Below, one piece after another: positions 1 through 7,419 of a DNA stretch of 29,337 nucleotides; position 1 is the first letter of the stretch; every line of letters begins with the position of its first letter. The notes under the pieces were generated by a model. That model ran no database searches. It saw only the letters and a program-made list of their open reading frames with translations, and was not told the DNA's origin. Source of the stretch: Moduliflexus sp964602655 (lineage in GTDB: Bacteria > Moduliflexota > Moduliflexia > Moduliflexales > Moduliflexaceae); the NCBI GenBank assembly GCA_964602655.1, contig CAZRSF010000079.1, positions 1 to 29,337 on the forward strand, written 5' to 3'. The translations under genes and the position numbers were made by a program.

Positions 1-154
1 CTGATGTTACGCAGCGTCTCCGCGATTCCCCTCCTGGGAGGGGCAAGGGGTGGGTTGCTGAAGATGGGCAATCTCTCACGCCAACGACCCACCCCCAACC
101 CCTCCCAGGAGGGGAGTTCGCGGACATTGCTTCAAATCTGGCGCGTAACATCAG
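1..154. repeat. Imperfect palindromic intergenic element (left part may be cut by the window edge)
   Basis: The two ends match as inverted copies: ctgatgttacgc at 1-12 pairs with gcgtaacatcag at 143-154. Inside them, a G/C-rich arm with cccctcctgggagggg near 29-44 recurs inverted near 101-116, followed in each arm by a ggggtgggt-type run. The whole piece folds into one long hairpin with a loop around 60-85. The right end abuts the TAA stop of the ABC ATPase gene at 155. It has no coding potential of its own and looks like a MITE- or REP-like element rather than a simple terminator, since no T-run follows on the minus strand. Confidence 0.7.
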
Positions 155-1126
155 TTACTGATACAGCCAACATGCGACCTGACTGCCGTTCTTTTGGGCT
201 GTCGGCGGCGTCTCCTGGCGACACTCATCCATGACTTTCGGGCAGCGCGGATGAAAGCGGCAGCCCTTCGGCGGATTGACTAAATCCGGCGTTTGCCCCG
301 GCATCGTGCGTAATTTCGGTTGATCTAATTTGATATTCGGAATCGAGGCTAATAACCCTTGCGTGTAGGGATGCAGCGGATTGGCAAACAGCGTCTCGGT
401 CGCGCCGATTTCGGCGATTGTTCCGGCGTACATCACGGTCACGCGGTCAGCTAATTGCGCGACAATGCCAAGATTATGCGTAATCAGCAAAATCGTCAGA
501 TGGAACTGCGCCCGCAATTCGTTCAGGAGGTCGAGAAATTGCGCTTCGACGATGACATCCAGCGCGGTCGTCGGCTCATCGGCAATCAGCAGATCGGGGT
601 TCAGAATCAAGCCCATGCCGATCATGATGCGCTGCCGCATTCCGCCGGAAAGCTGATGCGGATATTCATACAGCCGATCAGGTGAAATGCCGAGCCGCTT
701 TAATATGTCTTCCGAGCGTTGCAGCGCATCCTTTTTTTTGGTCTGTTTCTTGTGCGTTCGAATCGTTTCGACAAATTGTTGATCGATCCGAAACAACGGA
801 TTCAGCGAGGTCAGTGGGTCTTGAAAGATCATGGAAATGGTATTGCCTCGCAACGCCAACATCTCTTTTTCCGGCAGCGTGGCAAGGTCGCGACCGTGAT
901 ACAAAATTTGCCCTTTCGAGATGCGTCCCGGCGGCTTCAACATGCGCAGGATCGAATAACCGAGCGTGGTTTTGCCGCAGCCCGATTCTCCGACCAATCC
1001 CATGACTTCGCCTGTATTGATGGTCAAATTGATATTGTCGCCGGCGCGGACAGTGCCAATATAAATAGGGTAGTCAATTTGTAGGCCTTTGATATCTAAA
1101 ATAGGTTCTGGCGTAGCGTTCCTCAT
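155..1126 (-). CDS. Oligopeptide/dipeptide ABC transporter ATP-binding protein (DppD/OppD type)
   Basis: Cytoplasmic ATPase that powers import of peptides or related solutes through a DppBC-type permease. Seen: Walker A GESGCGKTT at residues 46-54, signature LSGGMRQRI, Walker B LLIADEPTTALD and H-loop ITHNL. The C-terminal extension GCRFHPRCP with a later Cys is typical of the oligo_HPY tail of DppD/OppD. About 323 residues is normal for the family. I chose the ATG at 1126; a TTG four codons upstream is possible, and neither has a strong ribosome binding site. No permease or binding protein lies upstream; the upstream same-strand gene is argF, 135 bases away across a hairpin. A DppF partner could lie left of the window. 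The substrate cannot be read from sequence. Confidence 0.93.
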   Translation of the reverse strand: MRNATPEPILDIKGLQIDYPIYIGTVRAGDNINLTINTGEVMGLVGESGCGKTTLGYSILRMLKPPGRISKGQILYHGRDLATLPEKEMLALRGNTISMIFQDPLTSLNPLFRIDQQFVETIRTHKKQTKKKDALQRSEDILKRLGISPDRLYEYPHQLSGGMRQRIMIGMGLILNPDLLIADEPTTALDVIVEAQFLDLLNELRAQFHLTILLITHNLGIVAQLADRVTVMYAGTIAEIGATETLFANPLHPYTQGLLASIPNIKLDQPKLRTMPGQTPDLVNPPKGCRFHPRCPKVMDECRQETPPTAQKNGSQVACWLYQ

Positions 1127-1205
1127 AATGACACGCAATAAAAAAGAAATGGAAAATTGTCAAGCGATAAACAGAACGATGCGATGACATCTTTCCGTAA
1201 AGACG

Positions 1206-1255
1206 CCCCGGCGCGGGAGGAGCGTCAGACACGCTGAACGTGTCTGACGCCGGGG
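1206..1255. repeat. Palindrome between argF and the ABC ATPase gene
   Basis: A perfect 12-bp stem, gcgtcagacacg at 1222-1233 and its complement at 1239-1250, encloses the loop ctgaa. A second overlapping inverted pair, ccccggcg at 1206-1213 and cgccgggg at 1248-1255, lies outside. No T-run follows on the minus strand, so it is a weak candidate for an intrinsic terminator. It may be an mRNA-stabilising hairpin downstream of argF or a REP-like repeat. Confidence 0.6.
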
Positions 1256-1261
1256 AACGAA

Positions 1262-2191
1262 TTATACGACGAGCGCCATGATGGCTTTCTGCGCGTGCAT
1301 CCGGTTTTCGGCCTGATCGTAAATGACAGAGCGCGGATGTTTGGCGACCTCATACGTCACTTCCTCGCCATAATGCGCCGGGAGACAGTGCATAAAAATC
1401 GCGTCGGATTTGGCTTTGTCGAATAAGCCGAGGTTGACTTGATATTTTTTGAAATCCTGCCGCCGTTCGTCGCCTTCGCGTTCCTGCCCCATGCTGGTCC
1501 AGACATCGGTATAGACGACATCGGCATCGCGAACCGCTTCCAACGGATCGTTCGTCAATCGCAGTTCCGCGCCAGTGGAGGCAGCATCCGCGACCGCCAG
1601 ATCGAAGACGGATTTCTCAACATCATATTCTTCCGGCGACGCGACGGTGACGTGCATCCCGACTTTGGCCGCGCCCAGTAGCAGCGAATTCGCCATATTA
1701 TTGCCATCACCGATGTACGCGAGTTTCAAGCCGCTCAACCGTTGTTTTTTCTCGTAAATGGTGAGAAAATCCCCCAACGCCTGGCAGGGATGCGCGGCAT
1801 CCGACAGGCCGTTAATCACTGGAACTGTCGCGTATTTCGCTAAATCTTCCACGATATTGTGCCCGAACACTCTCGCCATAATCAGATCGCAATAGCGCGA
1901 GGTCACGATGGCAATATCTTCGGTGGTTTCGCGTTTGCCGAGCGCAATATCATCCGGGCCGAGATAGATGGCGTGTCCGCCTAATTGCGTCATGCCGGTT
2001 TCGAACGATAACCGCGTGCGCAATGACGGTTTTTGGAAAATCATTGTCAGGGTTTTGCCTTGCAAGAGCGGATGCGGCGCTCCGATTTTTTGTTGTAATT
2101 TCAGATGTTCGGCGGTTTTGAGAATTTGCAACACTTCTTCTGTCGTGAGTTCATGCAGGGTTAAAATACTCTTGCCTTTCATGCTGATCAT
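1262..2191 (-). CDS. argF: Ornithine carbamoyltransferase
   Basis: Catalyses ornithine plus carbamoyl phosphate to citrulline in arginine biosynthesis; cytoplasmic trimer in this family. Seen: the carbamoyl-phosphate loop SLRTR at residues 56-60, HPCQ at 134-137, the ornithine-loop motif DVWTSMGQE that separates OTC from aspartate transcarbamoylase, and the catalytic MHCLPA. Length of about 309 residues fits the anabolic enzyme. Several in-frame ATGs exist (2215, 2209, 2191, 2182); GGAGG lies 11 bases before the ATG at 2191, which I chose, while 2215 has no good ribosome binding site. An ArgR-box-like palindrome lies at 2242-2259. No other arginine genes are in the window. The family assignment is firm; the start is not. 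Confidence 0.96.
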   Translation of the reverse strand: MISMKGKSILTLHELTTEEVLQILKTAEHLKLQQKIGAPHPLLQGKTLTMIFQKPSLRTRLSFETGMTQLGGHAIYLGPDDIALGKRETTEDIAIVTSRYCDLIMARVFGHNIVEDLAKYATVPVINGLSDAAHPCQALGDFLTIYEKKQRLSGLKLAYIGDGNNMANSLLLGAAKVGMHVTVASPEEYDVEKSVFDLAVADAASTGAELRLTNDPLEAVRDADVVYTDVWTSMGQEREGDERRQDFKKYQVNLGLFDKAKSDAIFMHCLPAHYGEEVTYEVAKHPRSVIYDQAENRMHAQKAIMALVV

Positions 2192-2215
2192 GATTGTGTG
2201 GTCCTCCATCCCCAT

Positions 2216-2590
2216 ATCTCGCGTGAGAATGAGCGGATGCGTGTGAATGCGTGTTCATATCAAATAAAAATTTGCAATAAACAGGCGTGTGTACACATCC
2301 TGACTTTCCCATTCAATCAGGGCTTTTTCAGGATAATTGTTCTAACGCGCAACATTTTCCGTCATTTTTTTGTTGCATGAAGAAGCCTATCATGCAAGCA
2401 TCTGTTCTGCGTCAAATAAAATTTTCAGCAGAACAAACTTTTTAGATGGCGCATCGTCTATTCAATAAGCATCGAAACGATACTGGCATAAGGATGCCGC
2501 GATGCGTTTGTTTATGTTTACATTGTTCACAATATCATCTCTCGCGAAATGTGTGAGAAAATGGTTGTGCTTAACCTGGAGGGTTTTGAT
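2216..2590. other. Divergent intergenic region, argF / DUF4384 lipoprotein
   Basis: About 375 bases between the divergently transcribed argF and lipoprotein genes. The argF side holds the ArgR-box-like site. The rest is A/T-rich with no convincing reading frame or RNA gene. A TATCAT hexamer near 2533 could be a -10 element for the rightward gene, but no well-placed -35 accompanies it. Confidence 0.5.
2242..2259 (-). promoter_or_regulatory. ArgR-box-like operator overlapping a possible argF -10 element
   Basis: The 18-mer tgtgaatgcgtgttcata has TGAAT and TTCA half-sites at the spacing of the known ARG box consensus (WNTGAATWWWWATTCANW). The outer positions fit; the central A/T positions are poorly matched. 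Read on the minus strand, its upstream half contains TATGAA, a possible argF -10, with a weak TTTATT 16 bases further upstream (2276-2281). The site lies about 50 bases before the argF start, a normal place for arginine repression. No second adjacent box was seen. Confidence 0.4.
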
Positions 2591-3196
2591 ATGAAAATAA
2601 CTCGTCTTGTCTTGTTGACATCGTTAACCGTGTTGATGTTTGTTGTGGCGTTGAATGGGTGTTATTCCGGCGGAAATCCGTATGGCCCTGGGAACCCGAC
2701 CCCCACGCCGACGCCCGGAGCGGGAACCACGCCGACTCCTACGCCGACGCAATCGCCGTCTGCGCTGTCTCTTGACGCGAGAACGGATAAAATTGCGTAT
2801 AATGTCGGCGAAGAGATGACCATCAGCGTATTAGTGGATAAAGCGTCGTACATTCACATCTTCGATATTACCGCCAATGGCGATGTGACGCGCATTTTCC
2901 CGAATGGGTACGCGATCAATAATTACGTGCAAGCCGGGCAAACCTATATTATCCCGTCAACAAACGATCTGAATGCATACCGCTTGAAAATCAGCGAGCC
3001 GAAAGGCACGGAACGCATTCGCGTCGTGGCGATGACCGATAATGGCAATCTTGTGCCGGAACGTGATTTCAGCGGTGGCGCATTTGCGAAATATAACGGC
3101 ACAGCCGCGCAATTCGATCAAGCGATCGATCAGCAGTTAGCCACGATGTCAGCCGGTTCCTATGGGAGCGTCAATATCACATTTCAGGTGAAATAG
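2591..3196 (+). CDS. Lipoprotein with DUF4384-like domain
   Basis: Predicted envelope lipoprotein of about 201 residues. A lysine/arginine start is followed by a hydrophobic segment and the lipobox LNGC with Cys24. A Pro/Thr-rich linker follows (residues 30-52, repeats of PTPTPTP), like a spacer lifting the domain off the membrane. The C-terminal part contains NVGEEMTISVLVDKASYIHI, then a DVTRIFPN stretch and a late RIRVVAMTD strand, which match the beta-sandwich DUF4384 found on surface-associated proteins and some kinases. I chose the ATG at 2591 because GGAGGG at 2578-2583 sits 7 bases upstream; an upstream ATG at 2549 would spoil the signal peptide. It stands alone between divergent and convergent genes. 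Function unknown. Confidence 0.85.
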   Translation: MKITRLVLLTSLTVLMFVVALNGCYSGGNPYGPGNPTPTPTPGAGTTPTPTPTQSPSALSLDARTDKIAYNVGEEMTISVLVDKASYIHIFDITANGDVTRIFPNGYAINNYVQAGQTYIIPSTNDLNAYRLKISEPKGTERIRVVAMTDNGNLVPERDFSGGAFAKYNGTAAQFDQAIDQQLATMSAGSYGSVNITFQVK

Positions 3197-3210
3197 CTCC
3201 TGTTTCTTTG

Positions 3211-3242
3211 CGTTGTCCAATCCGTCAAGGGGTTGGACAACG
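3211..3242. terminator. Possible bidirectional terminator between convergent genes
   Basis: The stem cgttgtccaa (3211-3220) pairs perfectly with ttggacaacg (3233-3242) around a 12-base loop, and tatctttttg follows on the plus strand. It lies between the lipoprotein stop (3196) and the end of the oppositely oriented deoR-type gene (3263), the expected place for a shared terminator. The stem is only moderately GC-rich. Confidence 0.6.
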
Positions 3243-3262
3243 TATCTTTTTGTGTTCACGTC

Positions 3263-4015
3263 TTATGCCAAAATCACTTCGAGATTGAGCGCCCGCAATA
3301 TATCAACCTCTTGAAAGTCTCTGTCAGTAATAAAAATATCGGCATCTTCCGCTTTTGCAAAAATCGCAAACGCAGGGCGATTATATTTACTATGATCGCT
3401 GATGATGATTCGCCGGTCTGATATTTTGAGTACCTCGCTTTTGAGTTGGGCTTCAATAATATTTTGCGAGGAAAAAATCCCTTTTGACGAAAACCCGGCT
3501 GCCCCGATAAAACAGGTCTGAATCTGAAAATGTTGAAGGTTTTCAAGCGCTAACTGGCCGATAAACGAACCGGCATCCTTTCGGTAATTGCCTCCCAAAG
3601 AAATCAACGAGATGTCAGGCGCATTAATCAATTCAAGCATGACATCAATCGAATGACAAATGACGCGAAGATTCATCTCTTTGATTTCTTTCGCAAGTAA
3701 TGCATTCGTGCTACCGGAATCAAGATAGATCGTATCGCCTTCACGAATAAATTCTTTGGCTTTCCGGGCAATCGCCTGTTTTTCTGTGAGCAACTCCGTT
3801 TTGCGAAGCGTCAGCGGAATTTCGCGCGCGCGGTCTTCCGCAATAAGCGCCCCGCCATGCGTTCGCACCAAATATCCCATCTCTTCAAGGACATTCAGGT
3901 CTTTTCGAATCGTGACTTCCGACACGCCGAGGCGCTCCGTCAGATCGGCGATGGAAACTTTTCGAAGCCGGGTTAAAATTTTTAAGATATCATCATGTCG
4001 TGTAATATGCGCCAT
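3263..4015 (-). CDS. DeoR/GlpR-family transcriptional regulator
   Basis: Probable sugar-phosphate-responsive repressor of the adjacent divergent sugar-acid operon. Residues 1-55 form the DeoR winged helix: KVSIADLTERLGVSEVTIRK followed by DLNVLEEMGYLVRTHGGA. The C-terminal DeoR sensor domain shows the phosphate-binding-type motif DSGSTN near residue 100 and a later LGGNYR. At 250 residues it has standard family length. Start ATG at 4015 has AAAGGAG 5 bases upstream. The gene diverges from the TRAP operon across 468 bases. A candidate promoter with TTGACA lies at 4046-4074, and a CGAAAT element overlaps its -10, so autoregulation is plausible. The effector is not known; a uronate-pathway intermediate such as a keto-deoxy sugar phosphate is an inference from context. 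Confidence 0.92.
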   Translation of the reverse strand: MAHITRHDDILKILTRLRKVSIADLTERLGVSEVTIRKDLNVLEEMGYLVRTHGGALIAEDRAREIPLTLRKTELLTEKQAIARKAKEFIREGDTIYLDSGSTNALLAKEIKEMNLRVICHSIDVMLELINAPDISLISLGGNYRKDAGSFIGQLALENLQHFQIQTCFIGAAGFSSKGIFSSQNIIEAQLKSEVLKISDRRIIISDHSKYNRPAFAIFAKAEDADIFITDRDFQEVDILRALNLEVILA

Positions 4016-4045
4016 AAACGCTCCTTTTGTTATTTAGCACAAATC

Positions 4046-4074
4046 GAAATAAAACGTAACTATAAGATTGTCAA
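4046..4074 (-). promoter_or_regulatory. Sigma70-like promoter for the deoR-type gene
   Basis: On the minus strand TTGACA (4069-4074) is followed after 17 bases by TATTTC (4046-4051). The start codon at 4015 would give a leader of about 25 bases containing AAAGGAG. The -35 is a perfect consensus match; the -10 matches at three positions. Confidence 0.5.
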
Positions 4075-4394
4075 TAATATTTTTGCGTAAACAGCGTAAA
4101 TATGCGTATTATTAGAATAAATAGAGATAAACGACGATGCGTTCTTGATAAAAAAAGAAAATTTCTCTTGACATAATCTTACGAGGTAAACGATTACTGT
4201 CGAATAACGATACGAAACGAAACATAGAAAATGAAATTGAAGAGCGGACGCGAAGACGAAAAAATGCTGAAGCGGGTTTCAGCGTAGGTATATTCATTCC
4301 GTTTTTATGCGGCAGCAGTTTCTCTAAACATGGGTAGAACGATCTGGCGTGTTGAGAAGTTGTTGCGGCTGATGAAGGAGGGATGCCCGGCAGA

Positions 4395-4423
4395 TTGTTT
4401 TTGGAAACGCATTAATTTATGAA
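4395..4423 (+). promoter_or_regulatory. Weak candidate promoter for the TRAP operon
   Basis: TTGTTT (4395-4400), a 17-base spacer and TATGAA (4418-4423) lie about 60 bases before the dctP start. Both hexamers are imperfect. It is the best-placed pair I could find, but the evidence is thin. Confidence 0.25.
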
Positions 4424-4483
4424 GGCGACGAGTCGAGGGGGTTCGAACCGTAAACAATTAACAGATTATCAGGAGATTGCATC

Positions 4484-5464
4484 ATGACAAGAAAATTTTT
4501 TGCATTTACAGCCGCAACGTTGATGTTATTCGCGCTATCCGCCCAGACAACTGTCGCGGCCAAATATACGCTGAAGCTTGGTTTTGTCGTCACAGACAAA
4601 GACCCTATGTATAATGGCGCTGAAGCCTTTAAAAAGGCTGTTGAAGCGCGAACGAACGGTGAAGTGAGTATTGAAATTTTCCCCAGCTCGCAGCTTGGCG
4701 ATACGAAAGATATTCAGGAACAGGCTAAAATGGGCGCGAATGTGGGCACAATTACCGATCCGGGCTTGTTAGGGGAGTTAGTCCCTGAGTTAGGCATCAT
4801 GCTTGCGCCATACGTGGCGAATAGCTATGATGAATTAAAAAAACTCTCCCTCTCCGAAACCTGGAAAGGATGGGAAGATCAACTTGCTCAAAAACATGGG
4901 CTGCGGATTTTAGCCTTTAACTGGTATCAGGGTGCGCGTCATGTCTTGACCAACTCGCCGGTAGCCGTGCCTGCCGATTTGAAAGGGGTTCGTATGAGAA
5001 CGCCGGGCGCTCCGGTCTGGCAGGAAACTGTCAAGGCGCTTGGCGCGACTCCGGTCGCCCTGCCCTGGGCTGAAGTCTATCCTGGGTTGCAGCAAAAAGT
5101 TATTGACGGCGCAGAGGCGCAATATTCCGCGATCTACGGCGCATCGTTATTCGAAGTCATTAAACACATCACGAAAACCTCTCATTTTCTTCTGAATACC
5201 GCCGTCGTTGTGTCTGAAGACTGGTTTAAAGGGCTTCCTGCCGAATATCAGACGATTTTGCTGGAAGAGGCTGTGAATGCTGGCGATGTCGCTTCGAATG
5301 TGACGCTTGAAAAAGAAAAAGAATTCGAAGAAAAAATCAAAGCCGCAGGCGTGACCGTGACCGAAATTGATGTGACGCCATTTAAAGAAGCTACTGCGGC
5401 GGTGTACGAAAAACTTGGGTATGTCGAAACCAAAAAACAGGTAGATGCCGTTTTGGCTGAATAA
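4484..5464 (+). CDS. dctP: TRAP transporter solute-binding protein, DctP family
   Basis: Periplasmic receptor that binds an organic acid and delivers it to the DctQM membrane components. Residues 1-26 are a signal peptide (MTRKFF, hydrophobic run, then TTVAA before KYTLKLGF). The family core is clear: KGVRMRTPG with the carboxylate-binding arginine at about residue 170-172, then ALPWAEVYPGLQQKVIDGAE and SHFLLNTAVVV. The length of 326 residues is typical. ATG at 4484 has AGGAG 8 bases upstream. It opens the operon; a 14-bp hairpin separates it from dctQ. The neighbouring mannonate dehydratase and SDR point to a hexuronate or aldonate such as glucuronate, fructuronate or mannonate as ligand. 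That is inference; DctP-family proteins also bind C4-dicarboxylates and keto acids. Confidence 0.95.
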   Translation: MTRKFFAFTAATLMLFALSAQTTVAAKYTLKLGFVVTDKDPMYNGAEAFKKAVEARTNGEVSIEIFPSSQLGDTKDIQEQAKMGANVGTITDPGLLGELVPELGIMLAPYVANSYDELKKLSLSETWKGWEDQLAQKHGLRILAFNWYQGARHVLTNSPVAVPADLKGVRMRTPGAPVWQETVKALGATPVALPWAEVYPGLQQKVIDGAEAQYSAIYGASLFEVIKHITKTSHFLLNTAVVVSEDWFKGLPAEYQTILLEEAVNAGDVASNVTLEKEKEFEEKIKAAGVTVTEIDVTPFKEATAAVYEKLGYVETKKQVDAVLAE

Positions 5465-5473
5465 TTGCTGACT

Positions 5474-5508
5474 ATGCCGTCAGGCAGCCAGGCGCTGCCT
5501 GACGGCAT
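5474..5508 (+). other. Intercistronic stem-loop between dctP and dctQ
   Basis: The stem atgccgtcaggcag (5474-5487) pairs perfectly with 5495-5508 around a 7-base loop. No T-run follows, so it is not a classical terminator. It starts 9 bases after the dctP stop and ends 17 bases before the dctQ start. Stem-loops in this position after binding-protein genes commonly protect the upstream mRNA and raise receptor levels above permease levels. Confidence 0.7.
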
Positions 5509-5525
5509 GTGACGAGGGATTCATC

Positions 5526-6035
5526 ATGCAAAAATATTTAACGATGCTCCGAGTTTTCGAAAAAAACCTCAGCATGTTCTTTATGTTTTTGATTGTGGCG
5601 TTGGTCTTTGGCGCGTCACTCCTCAGAACATTAGGCTATCCATTAATCTGGTCAATTGATATTGCGCAACTCTTATTTGTCTGGGTTTGCTTTTTGGGGG
5701 CAGATATCGCTTTGCAGCAGGATAAACATATCGGCGTTGATATTCTGACACGCTTTTTCCCCGAAAAATTCAATCGTATTGTGACGATATGCAGCTATGC
5801 GATGATTTTTGGATTTTTAGCGATTGTGATTGTCTTTGGAACTCACTTAGCCCTTAACAACAGCCATCGCCAGTTTAATACGATGACCATCAGCTATTCC
5901 TGGGTGACGATGAGCGCCCCTGTCGGATGCCTCTTGCTCGCCATTACCGTGATAGAAAAAATGATCGGGCTTCTGAAGCCTGCCAAATCGGTCGCATCAG
6001 ATGCTCTGTCTTCACGGAAAGGAGAAACGCAATGA
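5526..6035 (+). CDS. dctQ: TRAP transporter small permease, DctQ family
   Basis: Small membrane subunit of the tripartite TRAP importer, which partners DctM in the inner membrane. It has 169 residues and four hydrophobic segments (roughly 17-37, 45-65, 88-110 and 125-145), as in the family. The motif LFVWVCFLGADIALQQDKHI in the second helix and following loop matches the DctQ hallmark (W.. FLGA..A.....HI.VD). ATG at 5526 follows GAGGGA with good spacing. Its TGA stop overlaps the dctM ATG (ATGA at 6032-6035), which implies translational coupling. The final 15 or so residues are polar and probably cytoplasmic. Confidence 0.94.
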   Translation: MQKYLTMLRVFEKNLSMFFMFLIVALVFGASLLRTLGYPLIWSIDIAQLLFVWVCFLGADIALQQDKHIGVDILTRFFPEKFNRIVTICSYAMIFGFLAIVIVFGTHLALNNSHRQFNTMTISYSWVTMSAPVGCLLLAITVIEKMIGLLKPAKSVASDALSSRKGETQ

Positions 6036-7315
6036 TTCTCGTTAGCGTGGTTTTTATGGTCTTATTGCTGCTTAATGTGCCGTTGGCCTTTACGATCGGC
6101 GTGTCAAGCATCCTGTTTTTTATTGCCAGCCCTGACTTGCCATTAACGATTCCCGTGCAGCGTATGGTCAGCAGTACGCAATCATTTCCGTTGTTAGCCG
6201 TTCCATTTTTTGTGTTAGCGGGAAACGTGATGAATGCTGCCGGAATTACAACGCGCCTGATGCGTTTTGCCACCGTGTTGACCGGACACATGCGTGGCGG
6301 ATTGGCGCATGTCAGTATTGTTCTCAGTGCCCTGATGGGCGGCATTTCCGGCTCAGCGAACGCCGACGCAGCGATGGAATCTCGCATTCTCGGCCCGACG
6401 ATGATTGCGCGAGGCTATTCGAAAGGCTATACCGCCGCGGTGATTGGACTGAGTTCATTGATTACCGCGACAATTCCGCCGAGTATCGGTCTGATTTTAT
6501 ATGGCTTCATCGGCGAAGTCTCTATTGGAAAACTCTTCGTCGCTGGGATTGTTCCCGGCCTGCTGATGACCGGAATTATGATGGTGGCGGCCACTATCGT
6601 GGCAAAAAAACGGCAATATGTCCCGGAACGCCCGCACCGCGCCACGCTGAAGGAATTTTGGACATGCATCAAGGAAACGATCTGGGCGCTGCTGTTTCCG
6701 CTGATCCTGATTGTTGGGATTCGCTTCGGCTTCTTCACGCCAACTGAAGCGGGCGCATTTGCGGTGGTGTATGCGATTATTGTCGGAAAATTTATCTATA
6801 AAGAACTGACACTCAAAGGATTTATCATGGTGTTAGAGCAGACCGTTATTGATAACGGCATTATTATGCTGATTATTATCTGTTCCGCGATCTTTGGCTA
6901 CGCCATTATTTACGATCAAGTGCCACAGGGTATGGCGCAGTTTGTCGTCGGTATTTCAAGCAATCCGCATATTTTAATCTTTGTTATCTTAGCGTTCCTG
7001 TTTGTCGCAGGCATGTTTATGGAAGCGACCGTCAATACGCTGTTGCTCACGCCGATTTTTCTGCCGATAGCCAAATCCGCAGGCTTCGATCCTGTGCACT
7101 TCGGTATTTTAATGATGACGATCGTTACGATGGGCGGGATGACTCCGCCGGTCGGCGTGACCATGTACACCGTCTGTTCATTGTTAGATTGCCCGACTGA
7201 AAAATATACATCGGAATCAATAATTTTCGTGGCGGCGATTGTGATTGAAGTTGTCATTTTAGCGCTATTCCCGCAGGTCGTGATGTTTTTGCCGAATTTA
7301 GTGTTTGGACAATAA
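6032..7315 (+). CDS. dctM: TRAP transporter large permease, DctM family
   Basis: Main transport subunit of the TRAP system, a multi-helix inner-membrane protein that uses an ion gradient. Family signatures seen: the N-terminal NVPLAFTIGVSS, FVLAGNVMNAAGIT, the MGGISGSANADAA loop, SLITATIPPSIGLILYGF, FFTPTEAGAFAVVYAI and the late TMGGMTPPVGVTMYTV. Length of 427 residues is standard. I chose the ATG at 6032 with AAAGGAG 8 bases upstream and a 4-base overlap with dctQ; a longer reading frame upstream runs through dctQ in another phase and is not credible as the N-terminus. The next gene starts 104 bases downstream, so it may be on the same transcript. Confidence 0.96.
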   Translation: MILVSVVFMVLLLLNVPLAFTIGVSSILFFIASPDLPLTIPVQRMVSSTQSFPLLAVPFFVLAGNVMNAAGITTRLMRFATVLTGHMRGGLAHVSIVLSALMGGISGSANADAAMESRILGPTMIARGYSKGYTAAVIGLSSLITATIPPSIGLILYGFIGEVSIGKLFVAGIVPGLLMTGIMMVAATIVAKKRQYVPERPHRATLKEFWTCIKETIWALLFPLILIVGIRFGFFTPTEAGAFAVVYAIIVGKFIYKELTLKGFIMVLEQTVIDNGIIMLIIICSAIFGYAIIYDQVPQGMAQFVVGISSNPHILIFVILAFLFVAGMFMEATVNTLLLTPIFLPIAKSAGFDPVHFGILMMTIVTMGGMTPPVGVTMYTVCSLLDCPTEKYTSESIIFVAAIVIEVVILALFPQVVMFLPNLVFGQ

Positions 7316-7419
7316 ATTGCGTCGCAACGTCTGCAAAGAAGTCCGCCTGTTGTTCTGCTGAGAATGAACGCGGAGATTTGTGGATAGGATTGTCGTCGCA
7401 GTGTCTTTGAGTAAATATT

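Larger units (their letters stand above)
4016..4483. other. Divergent regulatory region between deoR-type gene and TRAP operon
   Basis: A/T-rich, 468 bases, no gene seen. It carries the leftward deoR-type promoter (4046-4074). Repeated short cgaaa/acgaaac and gtaaac motifs occur around 4044-4058 and 4186-4223 (for example tacgaaacgaaac at 4211-4223), which could be DeoR-family operators, since many of these bind repeats of a TTTCG-type core. A second TTGACA at 4168-4173 lacks a good -10. Confidence 0.5.

Noticed and set aside
1222..1250. Intrinsic terminator of argF
   Set aside because: The stem is strong, but no T-run follows on the minus strand; kept only as a palindrome.
4168..4196. TTGACA as the TRAP operon promoter
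   Set aside because: No acceptable -10 at 16-18 bases; the hexamer 17 bases downstream is cgatta.
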